This document shows positions 49,494 through 62,300 of a stretch of 64,000 nt of DNA, in pieces; the first letter of the stretch is position 1, and every line of letters begins with the position of its first letter. Both the position numbers and the translations under genes were made by a program. The DNA is taken from the NCBI GenBank assembly GCA_029948255.1, contig JALIZF010001647.1, positions 186,001-250,000 of the forward strand, read 5' to 3'. Under the pieces are notes generated by a model, which saw nothing but the letters and a program-made list of their open reading frames with translations, ran no database searches and was not told where the DNA came from. This stretch comes from Telmatactis stephensoni (taxonomy: Eukaryota > Cnidaria > Anthozoa > Actiniaria > Isophelliidae).

Positions 49494-49733
49494 CAGGAGG
49501 CCCAAGCTCACTGTGAGAGGCTAATATTATAAGAGAGAGACCTCAGGTAAAAATTGACAAAATGACCTGAAATGGTTACCTGCAGAGAATGCCAATAACA
49601 CAAGCAGCACTGTATAAACATTAGTAAGAGTTTATTTTCTTTATTATTTACGGAGGTATAGAGCAGAGCCTAAACTCCCATACAAAGTTTTATAATATTA
49701 GCCTCTGACAGTGAGCTTGGGCCTCCTGTGGAT
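49494..49733. mobile_element. Foldback element with ~40 bp inverted ends
   Basis: acaggaggcccaagctcact...gaggctaatattata (49494-49536) is complementary, with one small indel, to tataatattagcctctgaca...gggcctcctgtg (49689-49732). The interior is non-coding. Related 'cacaggaagccca' ends occur at 8092 and 52297. Confidence 0.65.
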
Positions 49734-49780
49734 TCTGAAGCTTCCAAAAGGTGACATAAAAGGACTGGACATTCCATCAT

Positions 49781-51695
49781 AGCGGAGCTCCCGCGCGGGC
49801 CAAAGGCCTGCGCGAGCGGAGCACCATACCTAAGAAAAAATGGTAACCCATCCAGTTGATTTTTCATGGCTTGAGTATACGTCACTTCGTCCGTCCGTCC
49901 GTCTCCGTGCCCATCGCGATGCTGATTGGCTGATTGCTTTTTGGCGCCAACTTGACGCGCGCTGACACTTTGAAAACTGAAAATTTACAAGTTTCCTTGC
50001 AGTTTTAACTTGCAAAGCTTAAAAATATCATTCTGAAAACCTCGTAAAAATTTAGCGATTTTCATGATCATTAATCGGTGCTAATCTTGACGAGTTAAAG
50101 CAAAAAAAACCGTACATTTGAATTTTTTTCGGGCCCGGTGTCGTTTCAAAAACTGCTCGAAAGACGAAGGACACAGAGAACATTTACAAAACTGGACGAC
50201 TTTTTAGTTGGATTCGTAGCTTCAAAAAACTTCTCATAAGGAATGAGTCATTGAGGATTGTGTATTCTTCGTTTCGTGAAGATGCCTTCAGTAAAGCTGC
50301 TTAAAAATCTAGCCAAAGTTGAAAATTAAGAATCGTCTGCATCGAGTGTGAAACAAGGACTGAGGACTACGCTTCGAAAGACAACAAGGAAAGCACTTCA
50401 AGGTAAAGACCCTGAGAGAAAAAAATCTGATGTCAAAAAGTCCGTTGTACCTATATTTGATCATTTATCTTTTATTTGGGACTGATGACTTTGAAAAAAT
50501 AGACGCTTATGCACGTTGAACTGTGGCTAAGTTTAGACAAAGCCTCAAGTAATAAATGTATAATGACATTGTTTTACAGTGAACTTTTTGCACTACTTTT
50601 AATAATAAAATTTATAAAAAATTGATTTTGAACTCATTTCAACCCGGATAATGTGTATATACAGTTCAAGTTTGGAGCGGTCTGGAATTTAATGAAACTG
50701 ATTGACTAATGACAGGAAAAAGGAAAGAATTTGCATGCAAAATAGAGTTGTTTTACCATTGAGCATGAAGTTGCTCCTTGAGCCCATATGAGACCTTACT
50801 AGTAAATGCAAATTGAAAATACTTCAGTAATTCCTTGTTTTCTTGTTGTGTCAAGTAGCTGTTTTTATCATCACTTAAAAAACTCATTAATAATTCATAA
50901 GGCAAACACAATGAAAATCGCCACCGTGACGAGTGTCTTTATATCTGATAAAGATTCGGCCTAATTTACATCAACTTTAACCTCGATTTTCTCCAAGATA
51001 AATGAAGATATTTTTGATTTTCTTTTAGAGAACAACTCTAATATGTGTTGGAGTTTTTTAAGCCGTATAAAGAACTCGAGATCGTGTTTTATCGGTATAA
51101 AGATCCTCGCCTACGGCTCGGATCTTTATATCCGATAAAACACTCTCTCTCGTTCTTTATACTATACTTTAAATTGTATTATCAGTGTAATCTGGAAGAG
51201 ACAAGTATTCACCTAGTGTGTCATTAAAAATACAAAACAAAACAACAACAACAACAACAACAACAACACTAAACCACAAAAACAAAAAAAACAAGATGTC
51301 ACAATATAGTGAAAACAAGCAAATCAAGAGATGTAGTTCTGCAATATCCAGGATGTTGAAAAGGGTTAATTATTTGTATCAATGAAATAAGGTTTTGGAG
51401 ATTTTTGCTTTCTATTCCTGAGAATTATGAACCACTACAAAGTCAATTATGAAATCTGACAGTGTATCTGAATATTGAAATATACTATAATAAAGGTCAC
51501 TTCAAGCTTACAAGCCCATACAATTCACAGGAGACCAAAGGGAGAGAGTATATACAAACCAAAGCAAATGCCTTAATTTTCATTTTCATAATCTTCATTT
51601 CAACTTTTTCATCTTTCAAGACCTTTACAATTGGGGCAATTAACACAGGAATCCCAATTCATTTGAATCAAGAACATAGAAATGGGAGCTCCGCT
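49781..51695. mobile_element. Non-autonomous DNA transposon, AGCGGAGCTCCC termini, 1.9 kb
   Basis: 12 bp perfect inverted ends (AGCGGAGCTCCC at 49781-49792, GGGAGCTCCGCT at 51684-51695). A subterminal stem (cgcgcgggccaaaggcctgc) near the left end repeats part of the terminus. The interior has no transposase ORF but contains a hairpin at 51067-51168 (gtgttttatcggtataaaga / its complement). The superfamily cannot be assigned. Confidence 0.6.
51067..51168. repeat. Inverted repeat inside the 1.9 kb element
   Basis: gtataaagaactcgagatcg...aaagatcc pairs with ggatctttatatccgataaa...ttctttatac around a central cgcctacggctc. A fragment recurs near 50930-50960. Confidence 0.7.
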
Positions 51696-52480
51696 ATTAG
51701 GTAGTACCTAATTTTTATATTATAACTAATAGCTTGTATCTTCCAAAAATGTTATGAAATTCAAAACTAACATTTCTAAGCTTTTTAACTGGAATCATAA
51801 TTTTTATAAGTTGACATCTTCCTGACATTTGTAATCAACTGTTTAGGAACTATAGATATGAAGTCATATTTATTTAAGCTATGTTATTCATTATTTGTAG
51901 TACTATTTATTTAACATTGTATCGACCGCTGATCGACCGTGCCAGGATTAGTTTAGCTATTTAGGCACTTTTAAACTGAAATTGAAACTATAAAAAGACT
52001 AATAACTTAAACCAAAGATATTTCTATTACTAATCCTTAATAAGAAGCTTTATATTAAGACTTACTAGTTTCCAGGAAAAAATCTAAGTATAATTAAAAA
52101 TACTTTGTAAAAATAGTTACCTTGAGTCTTGTTTTATGCAATATCAGGTTTGCAGTTTACCACAAAAGCCCATAAGCCGATAAACACAAGCATAAGCAGG
52201 TAATTTTCTACAAAATGTCGTCTAAAATGTTTGCTTCCTGCTTGAGCCATTCTCTAGAACCCAGGCCTGCTCCTGATCTTATTTTTCGTAATCACAGGAA
52301 GCCCAAGCCACACTTCGCTCAATATGTGAAAACTGCTGTAGCCAATAGTCAGGGGCGGATCTAGGGGGGGGTCCATAGGTGCACCGGACACTCCCCTAGT
52401 GCCGTACGAGATGACGTCATGGGAGAACCTAGGTAGCACGCAGTTGATGTAATACATTCATAAAAATATAATACAAAACA
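51696..52480. other. Non-coding spacer
   Basis: No exon supported. A 'caggggcggatctagggggg' motif at 52350, like the ends of some hAT-type MITEs, lacks a visible partner. Confidence 0.35.
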
Positions 52481-52890
52481 CATGATACAATAGAACGAGT
52501 AACAAGGTATAACACCTACTACAAGTGCTACATATACTACATATACTACACCTACTACACCCTACTACATGATACTACACTGACTACAGGTACTACATGT
52601 ACTACACTTACTGCTGGAACTACACTACAGGTATAACGACCCACTACAGGCTCTACAGATTCTATAGATACTACACCATACAACAGGTGCTACAGATACT
52701 ACACTGACTACAGATACTGCACTGACTACAGTTACTACACGTTCTACACTTACTAATGGAACTGCAATACAGGTACCACACCTCCTACAGGTGCTACATA
52801 TACTACATATACTACACCTACTACACCCTACTACCGATACTACACTGACTACAGGTACTACATGTACTACACTTACTGCTGGAACCGAAA
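52480..52890. repeat. Imperfect TACTACA-type minisatellite
   Basis: About 40 variants of 'acctactacatatactacac', including a higher-order repeat (52508-52640 resembles 52770-52890). Its reverse complement type fills 53930-54125. Confidence 0.85.
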
Positions 52891-53794
52891 TCTTCATCCG
52901 TAACGTAAGTCGATTCGATGTCTCAGCTTCTTTGAATGTCTCGGGAGAATCGTCCCAAAATTTGATTTTTCCTTTTTTTATTTTTCAGTTAAATAATCAT
53001 TTCTACTTTGTGTCCGGGGGTGCATATCTAACAGGTTCGAGTCGTGTCGGGGGCGAATCCTTTTTCTTTTTTCTTTTTTTCGCTCTTTTTCTAGAACTTT
53101 TTCTTTTTTTACCTGAATATCTTGACTACTTATTGTCTTGCTACAGATACTGATGTTTTTACCTTAACTTTTTTAATTATTTTGGATCGTTCATAAATAT
53201 ATTGAGATTGATTAATATTCATGATTATTAATATATGGATATCGTTTAATTTCTCTGTATTTCTTAAATGTGCGATCGAATATCGTGCGTTTTTTATGCG
53301 TTTTGCAATTGCCTCGCTAAACAATTGTCAAGTTAATCAAGACATACTATTTTTTAAAGTTTAAATTCAAGCAAAAGGTATATTTTTGGCTTGTGTATAC
53401 TGTATAAACTGTTCATCCAGCTGGGTAAACAGTCGCACGAAACTCCTGGCTACTCCCCTGATAGACCTGGATTCCCCTCACTCTTTTTTGGAACTTTTAC
53501 GGAGACAGAACAGGGTAATGGCTACTCCAAATGTGATAATAACTCAAATAAAGGTTTGGTTGGGAGGAGTGAGAATGAGAACGCGCTTGCGCAAAGGCTG
53601 GCAGGCAAAGAGAGAGAAAAAGCCTCTATATGTCGAATATATGGATCTGTTTTGTTTTGAATTTTCTTTACTCTCCTTCTTTGGCCATAATCCCTCCGAT
53701 AGAGTAACGTCTTCCATTTCAGTAAAACGCTACATTTCGATAATTTAAAAGGTGAAGATATTTAGGGTCGGTAGTTTCTTCAGCTAGTTAAGCT
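52891..53794. other. Non-coding; chance ORFs only
   Basis: Overlapping ORFs at 53386-53748 show no domain or splice support. A pyrimidine-rich stretch at 53060-53110 was noted. Confidence 0.35.
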
Positions 53795-53945
53795 GGTTAC
53801 GTTTCCCAGGAAGCCGACGGTGCGCTCTTTACCCCTCTCTCCATCAGTGCTCAGTTTTAAGGGCATTTGAAACTACTTAAAGCTACACGGAATGGAAAGA
53901 AGTCGAAACAAGTGTGAGGTCTAGTACTTGTAGTATCTGTATAGT
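53795..53945 (-). mobile_element. SINE body fragment, same family as 1740-2010
   Basis: It shares gccgacggtgcgctc, ctctccatcagtgctc, ttaaagctacacgg and ggaaagaagtcgaaacaag with the 1740-1940 SINE, same orientation. The tRNA head is missing: it is cut at 'tgaggtct' and joins the GTAGTA array. Confidence 0.75.
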
Positions 53946-54125
53946 AGCCCTAATACAGTAGTTCCCGTAGTTGGCAGTGTACACATTGTAGGCATAGTAC
54001 GTACTTGTAGTAGGTATAGTATCTGTACTAGAAGTAGTGCCTGTAGTAAGTGTAGTATCTGTAGCACCTGTAGTAGACCTAGTACATTATTTCTTATAAT
54101 AGGCTGTGTAAACGTAGTAGGTGTA
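53930..54125. repeat. GTAGTA-type minisatellite (complement of the 52480 array)
   Basis: Variants of 'gtagtatctgtagtaggtgt' fill the gap between two SINE fragments in opposite orientation. Confidence 0.8.
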
Positions 54126-54245
54126 GTGGCATCCTTGTTTCGACTTCTTTTCTTTCCGTGTAGCTTTAATTAGCTTTAAATACCCTTGAAACGGAGTACT
54201 ATTAATGGAGAGAGGGAGTGAAGGGCGCACACTTCGAACGCTTTA
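54125..54245 (+). mobile_element. SINE body fragment, inverted relative to 53795-53945
   Basis: catccttgtttcgacttctt...agctttaattagctttaaat...gagagagggagtgaagggcg is the reverse complement of the 1830-1940 SINE body. The pair brackets the GTAGTA array. Confidence 0.75.
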
Positions 54246-55444
54246 TACAAGAGCCCCTGGCTCTGGAGAATTGGGCAACCATACCCGCGCTTCGAAGTAA
54301 AATATATTGCCTTTCAGTATTTTCACTCGGTTGGCTTTTGACGCTCCTCAGCTGAGCATGCGCTGTAGAAACCTGTCTGCATTTTGTTACTCGGTCGACT
54401 ACATCCGCCGAGTGCACTGTTTCGTATGAACCGATTTGTACTGACACACCGAGGGCAGGGGTAGGACCCAACCAAGGGTACCTATATTCGAATACCTTGT
54501 CCTTGTTATACACGTACCCTCCAATACCTGATCTTGTAAATTAATTAATATTGAGCTGCTATATATACACTCATGTTTTCGTATTTCAGTGTGCCCGAAG
54601 ATCTGCGAAAAACTGCACTTCTGCGAGCTACAAGGATTCGCGCGGAGACTTGGGTTTGATCAACCTTAGATTCACATGCATCCAAACCTTGGTCGTATAT
54701 AGTTGTTAGCACAGCTCATGCAATGGTCTGTCGTACCGTGGTCCAATACGACAGGTATTCGAGTCTTTTATTATCCATTCGTCTCCCAACCACAGTTTGA
54801 TAATGACACAGGGATAATAAACACCGAGACGAACTTAAACAGCCCTTTAGTCCGGAATTACTAAACCGTTCTATTACAGTCATAGCAAAGGAAGTCTTTT
54901 CTGCATGTAAAAGTCTTCCTTTCTTATGATTGTAATTTACCGAAAAAAAAAACTTTTTTGCTCAAAGAGCTAATTTTCAAATGCTACCTTTATTGAAGTT
55001 CAATTCACTGAATTCCATGATTTCTCTACAGAATTAGAGTTCAAAATATTTAAAGCTCTATAAGAGCCGTTTCTTCTAAGCTAATATACGTTCTAGCTAC
55101 TTGTGGCAAAGTACTTTGTGTATGTTGATAAATTGTGTCCCAAAAATAAATGTTATTTTGTTGAAATCTGGTATTAAGTTTAACATCATATATTATGATC
55201 TTACGTTTTGACATTCAAACCTTTCTGAAAAATAATTACAGCCCTCAAGAATTATTTTTGTAGAAAAATTGGTTCAAATATCACTGGATAATTAGTATTT
55301 GGGAGCACAGAATAAAGTGTACTGCCACAAAGTTTATTGTACACAGGTTTGTGGGGTTATGTTTGGTTTGTGAATGCATTTGAAATATAGATAAATATGT
55401 TGATTATATTCGTTTTCCGTTTGCCTTGGAAGTTTCTTCGTGCG
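54246..55444. other. 3' flank of the discoidin-VWA gene; no other gene
   Basis: Likely holds the 3' UTR of the minus-strand gene. No further exon or element recognised. The segment near 54350-54420 resembles the 126 bp repeat at 55590-55840. Confidence 0.4.
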
Positions 55445-56308
55445 TTACTGCGTGACGGTACCGTTGTTTGCCGGTTTCACTGGAACAGCAGGAGGTCTGG
55501 CCAAGTGCATTCTCTTGAACTTGTAGATATCAGTCTCCTTCGCCTATTTTAACAAAAGTTTATAAAGACGTTAAATATTGGTTCAGGCATTTGAAGCTTT
55601 TGCATGTGCCGAACCCATTCAAAGCAAAGGATAGTCATAGTTCACTCAGCGGGCGTCCAATCATGCTCGGCTGAGCATGCACTATATAGAGACCTGTCTC
55701 CATTTGGTAACAGACCTTTAAGGCCTTTGCATGTGCTGAATGTAATCAAAGCAAAGGATAGTCATAGTTCACTCCGCGGGCGTCCAATCCTGCTCGGCTG
55801 AGCATGCGCTATAGATACCTGTCTGTATTTTGCAACAGACGAAAAAGAAAAGCATTCTGCCGCCGAGTGATTAGGTTTGGCTAATGTGAAGTTCGCAGTT
55901 TTGCTCAAGTTAATTAATTACCCTAATTACCGTTCTGGAAACAAAATAAGTTGCTCAAGGTATTTGTAGTTTCCTTCACAGCAGCGTGTAGTCTTGTCAC
56001 GCAACGCTCACGAGAAGGACGGCGTCACGTAACGCAGACACGAGAGCATTGCGTGACGAGACTAAACAAGAGTGCAGTGCGAGGGAGATAATAATGTTAT
56101 TGCAAGACAACTATATTAAATTGTATCGAGAACTTCAAAATATTTGGTAGGTGAAATAAGCAGTATTGAACTGACCTGTTGTGCACAGACAGCACGAGCA
56201 ATTGTTCCTGAATTGGCCAAAAGTTGTTGGAATGAGCGCATGTAGTAGACGTGACGATCCTTGTAGGTCATTCTTGTAAGTGAACCTAGAACACGAAAGC
56301 AATTTTAG

Positions 56309-56352
<44 letters not shown>

Positions 56353-59300
56353 AGAGTTATTTACTTCAAAGGGGATTTTGTATGGCTGAGACATCAACGC
56401 AGCGCTCTGTATCGTGACGACGAAACTGCGTTATATAGTCACGCCACGCCGTAGCGTGACTATGTAACTCATTTTCGCCAGGTGTATGAAAACATCCTAT
56501 GTGACATTCAAAAGTAGTAAACCGTATCTAGTCTAAGCCAGCCTGAATCTACATATGGAGTCACGTGATCTCGTGTGACTTCACGAGGGACTCACGTGAC
56601 TTCAGGACCAAATGAATGTACCATATTTAGTAACAAGCCTGAATCAACTCGTGGAGTTACGTGATCTCGTGTGACTTCACGAGGGACTCACGTGACTTCA
56701 GGACCAAATGAATGTACCATATTTAGTAACAAGCCTGAATCAACTCGTGGAGTTACGTGATCTCGTGTGACTTCACGAAAGGGTTCACGTGACTTCAGTA
56801 TTAGTATACCATGTAAATTTTGTTTGCCCTTACCTCTTCTGTAGCTTCCAAGTCGTACAATGAAGATTTTAACTCCCTTCTTCTCCATGAGACTAGCATA
56901 ATGCTGTATACGTCTAAAGGTGTAGCTGTTTGGACGACCGTGAGCTATCACAAGAAGAGTTCGCTGAATGTACTCGGGTTCTCTACGGAAGAAATATTCG
57001 TAGGCTGCGGCAAGACCAAGATCAAGACGTTCTCCACGACGGTTTGGATAAGGTGCTCTGGTGATGGCTTGGCTTACTTCTCCAAGACTGTTGTGCTGAC
57101 GGAACCTGGAGAAAGTTTAAAACGAAAAAGTTAGGAAATGGTTTAGAAATTATTTAGCTTATCCTTGTCAGCCAAGAATACCACAACTACAGCCTACACC
57201 AGTTACTGTGGTCCCTGTAGTGTAATAGGCCAGACATATCGGGAACCCTTTGCCCTACTCACCGTGAATAGTGGTGTGGGTTCTTTCAAGCTCAGGGTCT
57301 ATGAATAGCATGTACTGAGACCTCGGATGAGGGGGGGGGGGGGGGGGGGGGAGGAGGAGAGAGGCTAGGTGGGAAGGCTAAGCCCCCCATATTAAGAAAA
57401 TGCGCCTATACTAGCCTTACGTTTTGTAGCGTCAGTACTTAATTAGCTTTCTGCCCCCGATTTACATTCCCGATTTAACAAACTTTCTTCTGCGTTCCCT
57501 GATATTCTGAGAGATCTTCTCTAACCTCAGTAAGGAGAGCGATTTCTAGACTACCAATTGTAGTATAAAATCCGCGTACATTCTGACAAACTCCGATCAT
57601 TTTACTCACTTCATGACAACATTGGCCGAGTTAGAATAGGTAGCAAGACCAATGTGGGTTTGATGACGTGTAATGGTGAATGTGCTGGCCACTCGTTTAA
57701 TGAAGAGCTTCTGCAAGTGGAAGTTACGTCGTCCCACTACACTGGATCCATCGATAAGGAAGGCAAGATCGAGGGTAACTGGACAGTGTTTCAGAGGGAA
57801 TGGAACTAAAAATAGATAGGACAGATAATTAGATAAAGATGCTTAAGAGAAAAGTATTATAGAGAAAAACAGTTAAACATTGTGGAACATACCAGGTCGT
57901 CTTGTAGGTCTTTTTGTTGGCCTTATTGGTCCAACTGGTCCTATAACAAAGATACATATGAATTAAAACAAGTTGCTGTACATAAGCACTACAAGCACTA
58001 CACGTGCTTTTGACCGTAATGCTTTGCAAGACAAATGGAGCAAAAACAGATCTATCATTTCAGCATACGGAAACCCACTACACGTGCTTTTGACCGTAAT
58101 GCTTTGCAAGACAAATGGAGCAAAAACAGATCTATCATTTCAGCATACGGAAACCCACTACACGTGCTTTTGACCATAATGCTGTGCAAGACAAATGGAG
58201 CAAAACAGAACTGTCATTTCAGCATACGGGAACCCGCTACACGTACTTTTGACCATAATGCTTTGCGAAACAAACGGGGCACTCACGTGTTCGTCGTCCT
58301 CTTAGTCCAAATCTAAGAGAGATGTGTCCATGCCATGTTCGTGGTAAGATTCTTATGAATCGAGCGCGAATGACTGGTTTGAAGACACGGACAACCACCG
58401 TGTTCCTATCGCTGTTTCCAAGGAATACCTGCAACAAAATCGTATCGCATAAGTTATTTCGTTTTGAAGTTAGTTGCACACTTAGAACTTAATTAGACAT
58501 TCCTCTCTTCTCTTCGGATTAAATAAGACCAGGCACTTCATTCTATTCATCCATCCATCCATTCGTTCGTTAGTTCATTCATTCATTCACTCATTCATGC
58601 ATTCATTCATACCCAGAGCGAAAAAGGAATGCTCACAGTCAAACTTTAGCTGATCGCGTTAACGCACTACTTACCCTTACACGTCCTCTGACCCTGTAGT
58701 TTGTAAATCGTCTTCTATTATTACTGTAAGCTACGGTGAATGTCTTCACCCATTGGTTGGCGTCCTGTCTACCTTGGATTAAGATCTTGGTAATGACTGT
58801 TCGTGCTCCAACATCCACTTCAATCCATTGTCGTCTATTGTTCTTTCTTGCTGACCAACCGCCGACTTGTCGTCCTCGGCGTCTGTTGTAGAGACGGGCA
58901 AGGTGTGGTCCGTGGTTACGATCCCACTGAGATGAGGCGCGGAACCTGTTGTTTTTGATGTGGCCGTCCTCGATACCCAATGGCACTTGGTTTGTGGCTA
59001 TTGATACAGAACAATTTTAGCAACACATCTAACTTAAAGAGAAAAAATAAATTTGGGGAGGGAGGGACGAAGGAAGAAGGAAGGGAGGGAAGAAGGAGGA
59101 AAAGAAAGAAGGAAGGGATGAAGGGAGGAAAAGAAAGAAGGAAGGAAAGAAGGAAAGAAGGAAGGAGGGTAGGAGGGAAGGAAGGAGGGTAGGAGGGAAG
59201 GAAGGAAGGAAAGAAGGAAGAAAGGAAGGAAGGAAGAAAGGAAGGAAGGAAGGAAGGAAGGAAGGGAAGGAAGGAAGGAAGGAAGGAAGGAAGGAAGGAA

Positions 59301-62300
59301 GGAAGGAAGGAAGGAAGGAAGGAAGGAAGGAAGGAAGGAAGGAAGGAAGGAAGGAAGGGAAGGAAAGGAAGGGAGGGAGGGAAGGAGGGAGGAAGGGAGG
59401 GGGAGGGAGGGAGGAGGGAGGGAGGGAGGGAGGGAGGGAGGGGGGAGGAGGGAGGGAGGGAGGGAGGGAGGGAGGGAGGGAGGGAGGGAGGGAGGGAGGG
59501 AGGGAGGGAGGAAGGAAGGAAGGAAGGAAGGAAAGAAGAACGAATAACCGGCGAAACTTACAAGCTCTGACAACGTAGAATTCTGCTCTCAAGGACACAT
59601 GTCCATGCCATGATTTGGGGTTGATGCGGACGTAAGTTGCCGTGAATGGAGGATCGAAGATGTTCTCCATCAATGAATTGCGGTCACGGTTTCCAGGGAA
59701 CAACTAAAAGACAGAAATGCTTTCCTAAGTAATTTTTCTACAAGCTCCAAAATCCAGACTGCTCTGTTCTATCTCTATTACCTAAAATGATTTAAATGGG
59801 TTATATTCCCCTCCTGATTGACAAAATTTCGTTGTAAATTTAGTTACATTTACAATGAGGTTAATTAGTATAATTCCCAGCAGGGCTCCTCTTCCCAGAC
59901 GTTCGTCATATCATTTTGAGAAAATCGAATTCTTCTTTTGAGGCAGAATTTTGGGTCAGCACGAAGCCCTCTTGAAGCGCAGCGGCGATTGGTTTAAAAC
60001 AACAGTGGTCTTTTTAGAATGACGAATGAAAACACTGAACACTATTGTCCTCCATTGGCCAATCAGAAAATGCGTTCAAACGCACTTCATGCTTTCTGAG
60101 AATTTTGTGAAAACGATCAACCAAAGATTGACCAAGTTTCAAAATAAAGATCACCAACCTTGGGCCGTCCTCTAGCCATATACGCAACCCATCGTTTTCC
60201 ATCTTGACTGTAAGTAATAACAAAGCTTCTAACCCACTGGTTCGCATCACTACGTCCTTGAGTGACAACCTTGTAGATTCTCTTGGGTCCTCTAAATTGG
60301 AACTGAATCCATTGTCGTCTGTTGTTTCTGCGAGCAGACCATCCTCCAACGTATCGTCCTCGTTTTCGTCTGTTCAGACGAGCGAGATATGCAGCGTGGT
60401 ATCTGTTCCATTTGCTGGATGCTGTGATGTATCTGTTTGGTAGACGTCCATTGGCAATACCAGATGGTCTTGGGCGTGGTCGGCGCTCTAAAATGAAGAA
60501 GAAATTTGAATAAGTCGTTAAATGGTTAGTGAGCTTTTGGAACAACCTGTCGACCCTTGGGGTGTATCAATTTAGTTTAAAACTACAAACTTTATTGAAA
60601 AAACTAAGAAAATTTACAAGAGATCTATTTAATTTTAACGCACGCTCGCACACTTAAATGACCAATCAGAGGGCTCGTTATATTGTAGCTAAGTGAATTT
60701 AACAAGTACTTACTGTATCTTTGTCCGTACACTTCAACTCTCATGGAAATATGGCCACGCCATGTTCTAGGATAGAATCGAATGTAACGGGCAGAGATAG
60801 ATCTTGGCAGTCTCTTGAAAACAATGGCGTTTCTGTTCCTGTTGGCTTTGAAGACCTGAGAGCGTGACAAATATCACATCAGTACAACTTTAATGAAAAT
60901 GCAAAGGGTTTTGCTCTAAAACGCCTTGTATACAAAACATCGAGATTAACAACCGATGGTGTCCTTATTTTCGAGGTCAAAAACGTTTTTCTGCCATGTC
61001 CAAAATTGTAATGGAATATGGTACAACATATTAGCTCAAACCAAAGTCAACAATCTTACTAAGAAATTCTGTAGAGATTTGAATATCAAATTAGTCTTCA
61101 ACACCTTCAAAATCAACAATATGCTCAACAGTGTAAAAGACTCAATCCCGAGAGAATTGCGCTCGAACATTGTGTACAAATTTACTTGTGCTAGATGTAA
61201 TTCTTGCTACCTAGGCGAAAGTCGTAGGCATTTTAGTACACGTGTCCGGGAACATCTCAAGGGTGATAAGTCTTCTCATATATATAAACACTTAGCAAAA
61301 TCACCAGAATGTAAAGAAGCTTGTTCTGATAAGTGTTTTGAAATAATAGATCAGGGAACTGAATACACTATCAAACTAAAAGAAGCCATGCATATCAAAT
61401 GGCAAATGCCCAACTTAAACCAACAAGTCTCGCATGTTAATTTAAGTCTTAATATTTAATGCCTTGCATTCTCACATTCTCAATTATGCAATATCTTCTA
61501 TAAATGCTGTATTCGTTGTAATTGTAGTCACACTGAGGATGAGGTCCGGTACCTCGAAACATGTCTGTAAACATTAAAAATGTTATAAAATGTATCCAAA
61601 TTATCATCTTATTTCTAACGCGTAGACCATTTGGATCAGTACTCCACGAAATATGGTACAAATAAATAAATTTGGTGTAGCTCATCACCCTTCCTTGTAG
61701 AATTACGAAGGGCGCAGCTCAACGTGATCGAGTCGTAGGTATACAAGGGCGCTTTCATTACGAACAGCGTTACAAATTTACATACACACACATAGCAGCG
61801 CCACCATACGACCCATGTCTGATCACGGAGCACAGCTTAGATCGAAACTAGTTGGTTTTTACTGAGGGAGGAAAAACCGTAGTACCCGGAGAAAAAACCC
61901 TCGAAGCAAGCAATATATCCCATTAGGGAATTTATTGCAGTATCATTTAGAACGAACAAGAAACTCAAGACACATGTGATACCCAGTCCGGGAATCGAAC
62001 TAGGGACCACATAGGTGACAGACCGGCGCTCTCACCGCTCGGCCACCGATAGGTTTCCTTATTATGAGTGGAAAAACTTACCGCTGTTCGTCTTCCATAT
62101 CTATAAGGCGTGAATCGTCTTCCATCTCTACTGTACGACATAAAGTAGCTGGTCACCCATTGGTTGGCATCTTGACGACCTTGTGTAGCCAGTCCAGTCA
62201 CGCGAGCGAGACATCCAATGTCAACTTGAAGCCATTGACCTCGTCGGTTGTGTCTTGCAGACCATGCACCAGTCCTGCGGCCACGACGAAGGAAGTGAAG

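Noticed and set aside
52340..52440. hAT-like end motif caggggcggatctagg
   Set aside because: Only one end is visible; no complementary terminus or 8 bp duplication was found.
53386..53748. Two overlapping ORFs of 89 and 120 codons
   Set aside because: No domain, no signal peptide, no splice context, and both frames open by chance in a moderately GC-rich stretch.
56135..56353. ORF beginning with poly-Met
   Set aside because: The Met run is the (ATC)n repeat read in the opposite direction. The true VWA exon uses another frame at 56176-56285.
57998..58300. Regularly spaced 79 bp repeats considered as a CRISPR-like array
   Set aside because: The copies are contiguous tandem repeats with no unique spacers, in an animal intron.
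59029..59703. Long minus-strand Leu/Pro/Ser ORFs
   Set aside because: They arise from the GGAA/GGGA intron tract; only the last 142 bases (59562-59703) are a real discoidin exon.
61978..62053. Possible tRNA gene with class II look (minus)
   Set aside because: Good A and B boxes, but it continues directly into a SINE body and sits in an intron beside another insertion.
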